Shown: one piece after another, positions 8,113 through 15,768 of the stretch
Layout: every line of letters begins with the position of its first letter
Numbering within the stretch: position 1 is the first letter of the stretch
Assembly: GCA_024232355.1 (NCBI GenBank)
Contig: JAAEPW010001064.1
Coordinates: 1-26,901, forward strand
Direction: 5' to 3'
Source of the DNA: Chloroflexota bacterium
GTDB taxonomy: Bacteria; Chloroflexota; Anaerolineae; B4-G1
Length of the DNA stretch: 26,901 nucleotides
The notes under the pieces: generated by a model
What the model was told of the DNA's origin: nothing
Seen by the model: the letters and a program-made list of their open reading frames with translations, nothing else
Databases searched by the model: none
Translations under genes and position numbers: made by a program

Positions 8113-9024
8113 TTATGAACGGCGCAGCCGATCCAGAAGGCTCGCCAACTTGGGGGGCAATGGCGCTTGAAGATCTACATCCGCTCCTGTACCGGGATGA
8201 GTAAAGCGTAGTTGGGTCGCGTGGAGAAAGTGACGGTGTGTCAACAGTCGCTGGCGACGGTAACCGTAAACGGCATCTCCCACAATCGGGTAGCCCATCC
8301 AGGATAGATGCACGCGTATTTGATGCGTTCGCCCCGTATGCGGACGCACTTCCAACAACGTGTACCCGGCCAGATATTCGGCTGCCCGATACATTGTACG
8401 TGCCGGACGACCGCTGCGTACCACAGCCATCTTTTTGCGCTGCCGCTTGTCGCGCCCAATAGGCGCGTCGATAACGCCCTCTCGAGGGTGCATATGGTCT
8501 TCAACCAGTGCTAAATAGGTCTTGGTAACTTGCCGGCGCTTGAACTGCCGTTGGAGCGCGGCACGGGTCGCATCATCCTTGGCAACGATAATCAAACCAG
8601 AGGTATCTTTGTCCAACCGGTGAACAATTCCAGCGCGGTCCGGCCCGCCAACCTGGGCGACTTGGGGGCAGTGGGCTAGCACTGCGTTGACCAACGTGCC
8701 ACTAGAGTGCCCCAAAGCTGGGTGCACAACCATACCCGCTGGCTTGTTCACCACCAACAAAATGTCATCCTCGTAAATCACATCGAGGGAAATATCTTCG
8801 GGGAGAACCATCTCGGGCACCTCAACCGGTAGGCGCGCGCTGATCTCGTCGCCTACCTGGACGCGATAGCTCGGCTTGCTGGGGCGCCCATTAACGGTAG
8901 CTTCTCCCGCCTTGACCAATCGTTGAGCCTGGGCACGGCTTACGCTAGGTAAACGAGCCGCCAGTACTTGGTCCAGTCGCTCACCCCCGTCCTCAACAAC
9001 AAAAATAATATCTTGCCCGTCCAT
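8113..9024 (-). CDS. rluD: 23S rRNA pseudouridine synthase, RluD type
   Basis: 303 residues. An N-terminal S4 RNA-binding domain (about 14-62, with GERLDQVLAARLP and VNGRPSKPSYRV) is followed by the RluA-family catalytic core. The catalytic Asp is D138 in GIVHRLDKDTSGLIIVAK, and the core continues through GRTHQIRVHLSWMGYPIVGD. Known members isomerise uridines in helix 69 of 23S rRNA (positions 1911/1915/1917 in E. coli), though RluC/A-type specificity cannot be excluded. ATG start with GGGAG upstream. It lies between lspA and the small protein/DUF3786 pair. A terminator-like hairpin occurs only about 30 bases before its start. Confidence 0.93.
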   Translation of the reverse strand: MDGQDIIFVVEDGGERLDQVLAARLPSVSRAQAQRLVKAGEATVNGRPSKPSYRVQVGDEISARLPVEVPEMVLPEDISLDVIYEDDILLVVNKPAGMVVHPALGHSSGTLVNAVLAHCPQVAQVGGPDRAGIVHRLDKDTSGLIIVAKDDATRAALQRQFKRRQVTKTYLALVEDHMHPREGVIDAPIGRDKRQRKKMAVVRSGRPARTMYRAAEYLAGYTLLEVRPHTGRTHQIRVHLSWMGYPIVGDAVYGYRRQRLLTHRHFLHATQLRFTHPGTGADVDLQAPLPPKLASLLDRLRRS

Positions 9025-9054
9025 CCCAATCTCCCGAATCTCACACCTCTGCGC

Positions 9055-9097
9055 AAAAAGAAACGAGGCTCAACCCTTTATCGGAGGTCAGCCCCGT
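9055..9097 (-). terminator. Intrinsic terminator between lspA and rluD
   Basis: On the minus strand ACGGGGCT (9097-9090) pairs with AGCCTCGT (9070-9063), with one G-U pair and a 19-base loop, followed by TTCTTTTT. It lies after lspA and ends about 30 bases before the rluD ATG. It could end the lspA transcript or act as an attenuator for rluD. Confidence 0.55.
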
Positions 9098-9142
9098 TCA
9101 CATTCCTCGAAAATCAATGCCACACCCACAAACAACGGTCCT

Positions 9143-9670
9143 CTAGCCACTTTCGGCTATGCGTTGGTTCCCTTGTTCACTTTGCTCGCGCCGTTCCTCC
9201 CAGAGCGTCAAAAGCGACAGCACCACCACGCCAGCGACGATGGAACTATCCGCCAGGTTAAAGATCGGCCACTGGTGCAAAGGCCAAAAGCTGAGATCAA
9301 TAAAATCCACCACAAATCCCAAGCGCAACCGATCCACCAGGTTACCAATAGCTCCTCCCAGAGGAAAAGCCAACACCATCCGCATCAACCACTCTTCGGC
9401 CGGAAGGCTCAAAGAGTAAATGAGAATCGTTACAGAGACAATAGCAGGAACGATGGCGAACGAGGCCCCCACTCCAGGAAATAATCCAAAGGCTACTCCT
9501 GTGTTTGTCACGTGAGTAATGCGAAAAAAAGGGGTCAGCCATGATGTGATATCCCAAGACTGCCCTACTTCCAACGATGTCATCACCAAATACTTGCTAA
9601 ATTGATCAACCAGCACAACGAGTGCCGCCACGACTGGAAAGATCAGCCTGTTTTGCTTGAATAGTTTCAA
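9143..9670 (-). CDS. lspA: Lipoprotein signal peptidase (signal peptidase II)
   Basis: 175 residues with four membrane spans (about 9-28, 66-88, 94-112 and 136-158). The catalytic aspartates are D113 in GGAIGNLVDR and D141 in FNLADSS, and the family's NTGVAFGLF box is at 56-64. It cleaves the signal peptide of diacylglyceryl prolipoproteins in the membrane. Three likely lipoproteins (18588, 19034, 19491) occur in this window. The start is TTG at 9670, overlapping the TGA stop of the DksA-like gene as TTGA; the next ATG would remove the first membrane span. The polar C-terminal tail (WEERREQSEQ onwards) is somewhat long. Confidence 0.95.
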   Translation of the reverse strand: MKLFKQNRLIFPVVAALVVLVDQFSKYLVMTSLEVGQSWDITSWLTPFFRITHVTNTGVAFGLFPGVGASFAIVPAIVSVTILIYSLSLPAEEWLMRMVLAFPLGGAIGNLVDRLRLGFVVDFIDLSFWPLHQWPIFNLADSSIVAGVVVLSLLTLWEERREQSEQGNQRIAESG

Positions 9671-10029
9671 CGGGATGCCGTCCGTATACCATTACGTTCT
9701 GTACGCGATTGACATGCCAAACAATGCCTGGCATGAGGCAATGCCTCCAGGCGCGCACGATCAACCCTAGCACCACATGCCTCACACAGACCAAAAGTTC
9801 CATTGTCAAGCTTGGCAAGGGCATGGCCCACTTCCTCCAGTGAAGTCTCGACCTTGCGCTGAAGAGCCACACCCACAGCTTGCTCAAAGGCCTCGGTACC
9901 ATCATCGGCCATGTGATTGCTATAGCCAACGCTTTCGTACTCGACGGACTCGAGCCGCTTTAACTGCTCTTTTAGTTTCGTTTGTTCTTCCAACAATTCT
10001 TGTCTAACTCGTTCATAAGAGAAAGGCAT
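9667..10029 (-). CDS. DksA/TraR-family C4 zinc-finger protein
   Basis: 120 residues. An N-terminal helical hairpin (about 5-78) is followed by a four-cysteine zinc finger: C82, C85 (LCEACG) and C103, C106 (CLACQ). Family members bind in the RNA polymerase secondary channel or have related roles. The short length and lack of a clear DxxDxA tip mean true DksA activity is uncertain. The ATG at 10029 has an ideal GGAGGA. An ATG at 10053 lies only about 10 bases from the predicted transcription start and has no ribosome site, so it is not used here. The stop overlaps the lspA TTG start, so the two genes are translationally coupled. Confidence 0.88.
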   Translation of the reverse strand: MPFSYERVRQELLEEQTKLKEQLKRLESVEYESVGYSNHMADDGTEAFEQAVGVALQRKVETSLEEVGHALAKLDNGTFGLCEACGARVDRARLEALPHARHCLACQSRTERNGIRTASR

Positions 10030-10069
10030 GTCTATTCCTCCGACCCGCCCCATTATTTTTGAGGGCTAT

Positions 10070-10098
10070 ATTCTACCCTAGTCAGTCTGAATTGACAA
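10070..10098 (-). promoter_or_regulatory. Sigma70-type promoter for the DksA-like gene and lspA
   Basis: Minus-strand TTGTCA (10098-10093), 17-bp spacer, TAGAAT (10075-10070). This places the transcription start near 10063 and supports the ATG at 10029. Confidence 0.7.
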
Positions 10099-10150
10099 GA
10101 AGGCGAAACGCTAAATATCACAAATATCCCAAGTTCTTCGAGTTTCCGCC

Positions 10151-10178
10151 AGGAGCGCGGGCGATCACCCGCGCTCCT
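10151..10178 (-). terminator. Strong GC-rich hairpin after ileS
   Basis: Perfect 11-bp arms, AGGAGCGCGGG (10151-10161) and its complement (10168-10178), with a 6-base loop, 15 bases past the ileS stop. No U-run follows, so it may be a Rho-aided terminator or an mRNA 3'-end stabiliser. Confidence 0.5.
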
Positions 10179-10192
10179 AAATCACAACCAGC

Positions 10193-13100
10193 TCACACCT
10201 TGCGCACACCTAATTTGAGTGGCTGACCACCTACTTGATCTTGGCTCACACTGTCCACCGCTTCATCTGGCGATCCGGCCTTTAACTCTACGCTCAACGT
10301 TTCCGCTGCGATCAAATCACGCCACATCTCGATTGCTGCGGCCAACTCTCCCTCAGCTTGGTATGTGGTGACGATGCGGTCGTCTAGGTTAAAGCCGGCC
10401 TCTTTACGCAAGTTTTGTGTTCGCCGGATCACCTCTCGCGCCAACCCTTCAGCGACCAGATCAGGGGTGATGACGACGTCTACGCCAACAGTCACATCTC
10501 GTTCAGAGGCCACTGCTAGTCCCTCCTGAGGTTCTTCTCTCACCAGGACTTCCTCGGGGGTTAGTTCTATATCTTGGCCTTCGAGTACCAATTGTAGAGG
10601 AAGATTCGCTTTCAACCGCTGCACCGTCGCCAGAGGGTCTTGCGAGGCCAACACCGCCCGAACCGCTGGGAACTGTTTCCCAAAACGGGGGCCAAGCACC
10701 TTGTTGTCTGGTAAGAGGCGGTAGGTTACCAGGTCGCTCGAGTCATCCACAAAAGTGACCTGTTTAACGTTCAACTCGTCCTGCACCAGATTCAATAACT
10801 CGTCGCCCAGTTCACTTGCACCAGACGCTATATGAATTAAAGCAGAGGCCAATGGTTGGCGCAACTTGACGTTCTTGCTGTTACGGGCCGAGTGCCCCAA
10901 CGCGACGATCTGTCGGGTCAACGCCATCCGTGCCAGCAACTCTTCATCCATCATCGACGGATCCGCTTGAGGCCATTCGGTATGATGCACGCTTTCCGGG
11001 CTGTCTGAATCCACTGACCGGACGAGGTTCTGGTACATTGTCTCGGTGACAAAAGGCACAATCGGCGCAAGCAACCGGCACAGCGTCGTCAGAACCTGGT
11101 AGAGGGTAGCGTAGGCAGCGTTCTTGTCTGCGTCTTGCTCGCTCTTCCAGAAGCGTCTGCGGCTGCGTCGGACGTACCAATTGGTTAAATCATCCAAGAA
11201 AGGTTCCATGGCCAGTGTCGTGCCGTAGGCATCATAATTGTCCAGACGATCTGTGACCCGGTCAACCACCTGATTCAGACGAGCAAGAACCCACCGGTCC
11301 AACAACCCCAGTTCCTGGGCTGCCGACTCTTGGGGCGTCCACTCGTCAATGTTGGCATAAGTCACAAAGAACGAGTAGACGTTCCAGAACGGGATCAAGA
11401 ACTGTCGGCGTACTTCGTCTGCCTTACCAAAGCCAAAGAGCAGGTTGTTCTCTGGTTTTTGACGACAGTAGAGCCAGCGCATCACGTCTACGCCCATCTG
11501 GTTGGCAGCCTCGTTGAACTCGATCGAGTTCCCCCAAGATTTGTGCATTTCCTGTCCATCCTCAGCCAGCAACGTGGCATAGCCAAAGCAAGATAGAAAA
11601 GGCGGCGAGTTCTCTAACACCGTCGCCATCGCCAGGAGGCTGTAAAACCAATTGCGAAACTGGCCCGGGAACGACTCACTGATCCAGTCGGCCGGATACC
11701 ACGTTTTCCAAAAGTCATGCCCTGTCCGGTATTGGAGGGTACTAAAGCTGACGATCCCGGCATCTAGCCAGGGATTGCCTACGTCGATGATGCGGCTCAC
11801 CTCTGCGCCACACTTGGAGCACGCGATATGCACCGCATCTACCCAAGGCCGGTGGGGTGTGTGTCCCTCAAACTCTTCCCAACCAGACACCGCGCGCTCT
11901 TTGAGTTCGTGTTCGTCGCCAATGATATCGAAATTGCCGCATTCTTCGCACTCCCAAATAGGCAGCGCCAATCCTGAATACCGTTTCTTGCTGATCATCC
12001 AGTCGTGCATATTGCGCAACCAGTCCAACTCGCGATCCAGCCCAAAGGACGGAATCCATTGGATCTGTCGAGTCACATCCATCATATCATATCGTAGTTT
12101 GTCCATCGAGATGAACCACTCGTCCACCAGCCGGAAAACCAGATCGGTACTGCAACGCCAACAGACCGGATAACGGTGCGTATAATCCTCCACTTTATAG
12201 AGAATGCCTTTCTCTCGCAAGCTGTCAAAAACACGCTCGGCGCTCTCAGAGACGTTGGTGCCGGTGAGCGAGCCAAAGCCATCCAAAAAGACTCCCTCTT
12301 CATCCAACGGGGCGATAGTAGGCAGGTCGTGCTCTTTGCCCAGCACAAAGTCCTCTGCACCACATCCTGGAGCAATGTGAACGATACCCGTACCCTCAGC
12401 TTCACCCACTTCATCCCACACAATCACCCGGTGAGCCTGGGGAGATCCGGCTTCTTGTTGAGCTTCCAACTCGTCAAAGGGGCCATCGTAGGCCCAACCT
12501 TCCAGAGTTGCCCCTAGTATCTCTTCCAGCACCTCGTACTTGCCTCTCAGAACAGAGATCGTTCCCTTTGAGAGGTACAAAACATCGTCGCCCTGGCGGA
12601 CCTTGACGTAGGTTAATTTCGGCCCCACCGCAGCCACCACATTGCTGGTCAACGTCCACGGTGTGGTGGTCCATATCAACAGGCTTTCGCCCGGACGATC
12701 TCGGAGCGGAAAGCGCACTGTGACACCTGGATGGGTCATCTCGCGATATCCATCGGTGACGATCTCGTGCTGGCTGATGCCGGTGGCACAACGAGGACAC
12801 CAGGGCATCACGTCGCTACCCTTGTATATCCATCCTCGTTCCTGGCAGCGCTTGAGGAACGTCCAGATCATGTAATTGTTCTCATTGGAAAAGGTGAAAT
12901 AAGAGCCACCCAATTCTGGCATACCCAATCGAGCCACGATCTGTTCCACAGTATCCGTCACCGGGCCAAGAGGTCCCTCGACGGTCATGATCTCGTCCGG
13001 ATCCTTTGCCAGACGGTCTGCCAGTTCGCGCAAGAAATCTGGCTCGTTCCAGTCCATCCAGTATCCCAAACGCATGGACTGCTCAGTCTGGACGGCAGCG

Positions 13101-13480
13101 TATCGCAGCACCCGTTCTTTGCACTTGCGCACAAAACGAGCAATGCCATATTCCTCAATGTCTTGCTTGGAACCAAAGCCCTGCTCCTTTTCCACCTCGA
13201 CCTCGATCCAAAGCCCCTGACAATCAAAGCCGTTCTGGTAACGGGTGCGATACCCCTTCATCGCCCAGAAACGGTGAAAGAGGTCCTTATAAGTCCGCCC
13301 CCAGCCATGATGGACGCCCATCGGATTGTTCGCCGTTATAGGCCCGTCAATGAACGACCAACGCGGGCTTGTTTCACGTAACGCAACTAATTTCTGAAAG
13401 GCATCTTGCTCCTTCCAAAAACCAAGAACTTGCTGCTCTTGTGCCACAAAATCTACACTTGAAGGTACTGATTTAAACAT
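10193..13480 (-). CDS. ileS: Isoleucyl-tRNA synthetase
   Basis: 1095 residues, class I synthetase that charges tRNA-Ile. The N-terminal catalytic domain has the HIGH-equivalent in NNPMGVHHGWGRT (about 57-60). The CP1 editing domain has TTTPWTLTSN (271-280). A cysteine pair lies at WCPRC (228-231). CEECG (511-515) and CSKCG (554-558) are probable zinc sites. The KMSKS-equivalent is EMHKSWGN (644-651). It ends in a helical anticodon-binding domain and a C-terminal extension typical of the longer eukaryote-like type. ATG start with GGGGAGG 5 bases upstream. A 145-base gap separates it from divergent ilvE; no T-box was seen there. It appears monocistronic, with a hairpin after the stop. Confidence 0.97.
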   Translation of the reverse strand: MFKSVPSSVDFVAQEQQVLGFWKEQDAFQKLVALRETSPRWSFIDGPITANNPMGVHHGWGRTYKDLFHRFWAMKGYRTRYQNGFDCQGLWIEVEVEKEQGFGSKQDIEEYGIARFVRKCKERVLRYAAVQTEQSMRLGYWMDWNEPDFLRELADRLAKDPDEIMTVEGPLGPVTDTVEQIVARLGMPELGGSYFTFSNENNYMIWTFLKRCQERGWIYKGSDVMPWCPRCATGISQHEIVTDGYREMTHPGVTVRFPLRDRPGESLLIWTTTPWTLTSNVVAAVGPKLTYVKVRQGDDVLYLSKGTISVLRGKYEVLEEILGATLEGWAYDGPFDELEAQQEAGSPQAHRVIVWDEVGEAEGTGIVHIAPGCGAEDFVLGKEHDLPTIAPLDEEGVFLDGFGSLTGTNVSESAERVFDSLREKGILYKVEDYTHRYPVCWRCSTDLVFRLVDEWFISMDKLRYDMMDVTRQIQWIPSFGLDRELDWLRNMHDWMISKKRYSGLALPIWECEECGNFDIIGDEHELKERAVSGWEEFEGHTPHRPWVDAVHIACSKCGAEVSRIIDVGNPWLDAGIVSFSTLQYRTGHDFWKTWYPADWISESFPGQFRNWFYSLLAMATVLENSPPFLSCFGYATLLAEDGQEMHKSWGNSIEFNEAANQMGVDVMRWLYCRQKPENNLLFGFGKADEVRRQFLIPFWNVYSFFVTYANIDEWTPQESAAQELGLLDRWVLARLNQVVDRVTDRLDNYDAYGTTLAMEPFLDDLTNWYVRRSRRRFWKSEQDADKNAAYATLYQVLTTLCRLLAPIVPFVTETMYQNLVRSVDSDSPESVHHTEWPQADPSMMDEELLARMALTRQIVALGHSARNSKNVKLRQPLASALIHIASGASELGDELLNLVQDELNVKQVTFVDDSSDLVTYRLLPDNKVLGPRFGKQFPAVRAVLASQDPLATVQRLKANLPLQLVLEGQDIELTPEEVLVREEPQEGLAVASERDVTVGVDVVITPDLVAEGLAREVIRRTQNLRKEAGFNLDDRIVTTYQAEGELAAAIEMWRDLIAAETLSVELKAGSPDEAVDSVSQDQVGGQPLKLGVRKV

Positions 13481-13548
13481 TGCCGCCTCCCCGAATCTTG
13501 ATGTTTATCTGATGTTACTTGTGTGATCACTAACTGTCACTGGCTTTT

Positions 13549-13576
13549 TTGACATTTCAGCCATCTGACGTAGAAT
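13549..13576 (+). promoter_or_regulatory. Sigma70-type promoter for ilvE
   Basis: TTGACA (13549-13554), 16-bp spacer, TAGAAT (13571-13576), giving a start near 13583 and a leader of about 43 bases. AAAGGA precedes the ATG at 13626. A GTGATCAC palindrome (13522-13529) lies upstream, between this promoter and ileS. Confidence 0.75.
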
Positions 13577-13625
13577 TCCTTGGGTCACTATTGCGCAATC
13601 TCTTATCAAATAGAAAGGATTATCG

Positions 13626-14681
13626 ATGTTGCAACCATTCACAGATCAATCACCTCGCCCCGAAAAAAAATCAGACTGGGACATTAACCTTGGTTTTAAC
13701 TACCGCGAGCTGGACGCCCTCTGGCTCGCCAAATGGACCACAGAATCTGGCTGGGAACCAGGTCAGCTCTATGAACACCAAGGAGCCTCCCTGGCACTCT
13801 CCCCCGGTGCCAACGTCCTCTATTATGGACAAGGACTGTTCGAGGGCCTCAAGGCCCGTCGCACCCGGGATGGAAAGATTGTCCTCTTTCGTCCCACAGA
13901 CAACGCGCGTCGCCTGCGCGTCTCTGCTGCCCGCCTGGCAATGCCTGCTCCGTCGGTAGACACCTTCCTGGAAGCGATCCAGGCCGTCGTGAGAACCAAT
14001 GCCCGCTGGATTCCCGATCACGGTGAGGGCAGTCTTTACCTCCGCCCAGTACTCATCGGCTCGGGGTCTGTGCTAGGCGTGGCCCCGGCCAAGGAATACT
14101 TGTTCTACGTCTTTGCCAGCCCCGTAGGCCAGTATATGGGCGGCGATCGAGCGATTGTCCTCTCCCACGTTCACCGGGCCCCTTCCCATGGTACTGGCGC
14201 TGCCAAAGCCGCCGGCAACTATGCAGGATCCCTTCGTCCACACGAAAGAGCCCGAGAACTTGGCTACACCGACGCCCTATACCTGGACGCCCGTGAAGAC
14301 CGATACATTGAAGAACTGGGCGCCGCCAACTTTTTCGTCATCCTTCGAGACGGCACGCTGGTCACCCCACAACTGGGGTCCATTCTTCCTGGCTTTACGC
14401 GTGACTCTGTCCTCACCATCGCCCGCGAGCTTTTTGGCTGGATCGCCGTAGAGCGCCAAGTAGCCATCGACGAGGTCCTGGAGCACGCTGTGGAGGCTTT
14501 TTACGTTGGCACAGCTGCCGTCTTGGCTCCCATCACAGTTATCAATTATAAAGGTATAGATCATCCCGTCGGTGACGGAAAGCCCGGCCCCCAGGCCCAG
14601 AAACTTTACAAGGCGATGGCGGAAATCCAAGTCCAAGAACAGCCCGACCTGTGGAACTGGGTGGTGGAGGTATCGATCTAG
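13626..14681 (+). CDS. ilvE: Branched-chain amino acid aminotransferase
   Basis: 351 residues, fold-type IV PLP enzyme of the longer (BCAT-II, mitochondrial-like) type. It catalyses the last step of Val/Leu/Ile synthesis, transferring the amino group from glutamate. The PLP lysine is K194 in GTGAAKAAGNYAGSL. YGQGLFEGLKA (67-77), SLYLRPVLIG and YIEELGAANFF, which supplies substrate-binding residues, are also present. It is divergent from ileS, so an isoleucine-making and an isoleucine-charging gene share one intergenic region. It is convergent with alaX: its TAG stop overlaps the alaX stop within a single CTAG at 14678-14681. Confidence 0.95.
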   Translation: MLQPFTDQSPRPEKKSDWDINLGFNYRELDALWLAKWTTESGWEPGQLYEHQGASLALSPGANVLYYGQGLFEGLKARRTRDGKIVLFRPTDNARRLRVSAARLAMPAPSVDTFLEAIQAVVRTNARWIPDHGEGSLYLRPVLIGSGSVLGVAPAKEYLFYVFASPVGQYMGGDRAIVLSHVHRAPSHGTGAAKAAGNYAGSLRPHERARELGYTDALYLDAREDRYIEELGAANFFVILRDGTLVTPQLGSILPGFTRDSVLTIARELFGWIAVERQVAIDEVLEHAVEAFYVGTAAVLAPITVINYKGIDHPVGDGKPGPQAQKLYKAMAEIQVQEQPDLWNWVVEVSI

Positions 14682-15397
14682 CTAGTCTGAGGCTCTAGCG
14701 CTACCACCAATCGTTTGTTAATTCGTCCTTTGCTCTTGTAATCTACAATCTTTAAAGTGCCGACCTCAGTGGTGTTTGTCACGTGCGTCCCGCCGTCGGC
14801 CTGTATATCCAACCCATCAATCTCGACCACGCGTACCTGCTCAATGTGAGGGGGCAACAGATTGATCTTTGTGCGAATTAGATCAGGAATCTGAAATGCC
14901 TCCTCACGAGGCAGGATGCGCGTGCGGACCTGTCGGGCTGCGGCGACCTCGACGTTGATCTTTTCTTCGATTTCACTGACCAGTTCCCGCTGCATCCGCT
15001 CAAACTCAAAATCCATCCGACCGCGCAACAGTTCCATTTTGCCGCCGGTCACCAAAGCCTCATAATCTCGCCAGATCACACCACACAGGATGTGCATGGC
15101 GGTGTGGGTACGCATCAGTGTGTACCGTCGTTCCCAGTCAAGGACACCTTTTACGCGCGCGCCTACTGGTGGAGGCGCTAGGTCCAGTTGATGCACGGTG
15201 CGACCATCTTTGCGGCCGACCTTTACGACCTGCCACTCTCCACCATCGAACAATAACCGCCCCACGTCATAGGGTTGTCCTCCACCGCCAGGATAAAAAG
15301 CTGTTCGATCCAATACCACCCCGCCCTCAACGACCTCAATCACCAAGGCATCGAACTCGCGCAGGGTATTATCCATCTGGTACAATAACTCTGTCAT
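14678..15397 (-). CDS. alaX: Alanyl-tRNA editing protein (AlaX type)
   Basis: 239 residues. It resembles the editing half of alanyl-tRNA synthetase without the catalytic domain. A beta-barrel segment contains DRTAFYPGGGGQPYDVG (30-46). Zinc ligands are H98 and H102 in RTHTAMHIL and H205 in DGGTHVTNT, with Asp (201) where AlaS has Cys. It should deacylate Ser- or Gly-tRNA-Ala in trans. The ATG at 15397 is chosen because GGAGG lies 4 bases upstream; an upstream TTG (15415) falls in the ribosome site and terminator tail. A T-box leader sits directly upstream, so expression should rise when uncharged tRNA-Ala accumulates. No alaS is in the window. Confidence 0.9.
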   Translation of the reverse strand: MTELLYQMDNTLREFDALVIEVVEGGVVLDRTAFYPGGGGQPYDVGRLLFDGGEWQVVKVGRKDGRTVHQLDLAPPPVGARVKGVLDWERRYTLMRTHTAMHILCGVIWRDYEALVTGGKMELLRGRMDFEFERMQRELVSEIEEKINVEVAAARQVRTRILPREEAFQIPDLIRTKINLLPPHIEQVRVVEIDGLDIQADGGTHVTNTTEVGTLKIVDYKSKGRINKRLVVALEPQTS

Positions 15398-15413
15398 CTT
15401 GCCTCCAAGAAAC

Positions 15414-15443
15414 AAAAAACTCTCGTCCCAAGGGACGAGAGTT
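15414..15443 (-). terminator. T-box terminator hairpin
   Basis: Perfect arms (15418-15429 and 15432-15443: AACTCTCGTCCC and its complement) followed on the minus strand by a T6 tract (15419-15414). It lies 17 bases before the alaX ATG and is the OFF structure of the T-box switch. Confidence 0.88.
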
Positions 15444-15700
15444 AAACTCCCGTGGTACCACCCTTATTGCCCCAACATTATAGGGCCTCTCTATCAGCGA
15501 CACACGATCGCTGCGTCCTAATAACGGAGGACAAATCCGGCCAAATCTACTTGGAGATGAGCCAAAAACAGCCCTGCCCCGTTCGGTTAGCAGCTCCGGA
15601 GGGATTTTCGATGCGGTTCCCGCACCCGGCTCACACCTACCCCAGGCTCGCTGATCGGTACCCCACACCTACTCGTCTCCATCATCACCGTTGAAATGTT
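15414..15700 (-). promoter_or_regulatory. T-box riboswitch controlling alaX
   Basis: The minus-strand leader begins with a Stem I base of T-box type (GATGATGGAGACGAGTAGG, 15686-15668). It contains the antiterminator box AAGGGTGGTACCACGGG (15465-15449) and ends in the terminator at 15443-15414. The UGGU bulge (15460-15457) complements an ACCA tRNA end, which fits tRNA-Ala with discriminator A. A GCU followed by A, at 15591-15589 in the region where the specifier loop is expected, is the likely Ala specifier; an adjacent GCU at 15594-15592 is an alternative. Uncharged tRNA-Ala would stabilise the antiterminator and switch alaX on. The class is certain from the T-box sequence; the specifier assignment is inference. 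Confidence 0.88.
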
Positions 15701-15706
15701 GTGCGT

Positions 15707-15735
15707 ATTATGCCACAAGAGCTAGGGGCTGTCAA
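15707..15735 (-). promoter_or_regulatory. Promoter of the T-box/alaX transcript
   Basis: Minus-strand TTGACA (15735-15730), 17-bp spacer, CATAAT (15712-15707). The predicted start is near 15700, just ahead of Stem I. Confidence 0.78.
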
Positions 15736-15768
15736 GCACCTTTATGCTATCGTCCCAAAAATTACCAC

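Noticed and set aside
11540..11560. Aberrant KMSKS (EMHKSWGN) and HIGH (HHGW) in ileS
   Set aside because: The longer IleS type normally carries such variants, so this is not evidence of an inactive enzyme.
12731..13381. 216-codon plus-strand frame opposite ileS
   Set aside because: It lies fully inside the strongly conserved ileS coding sequence, has no ribosome site and reads as a shadow.
13481..13625. Possible T-box or other riboswitch ahead of ileS
   Set aside because: The 145-base gap lacks a T-box sequence and terminator and is too short for a T-box leader.
14775..14800. Asp in place of Cys at the fourth zinc position of AlaX
   Set aside because: From memory, DGGTHV-type motifs are common in free-standing AlaX proteins; not treated as a defect.
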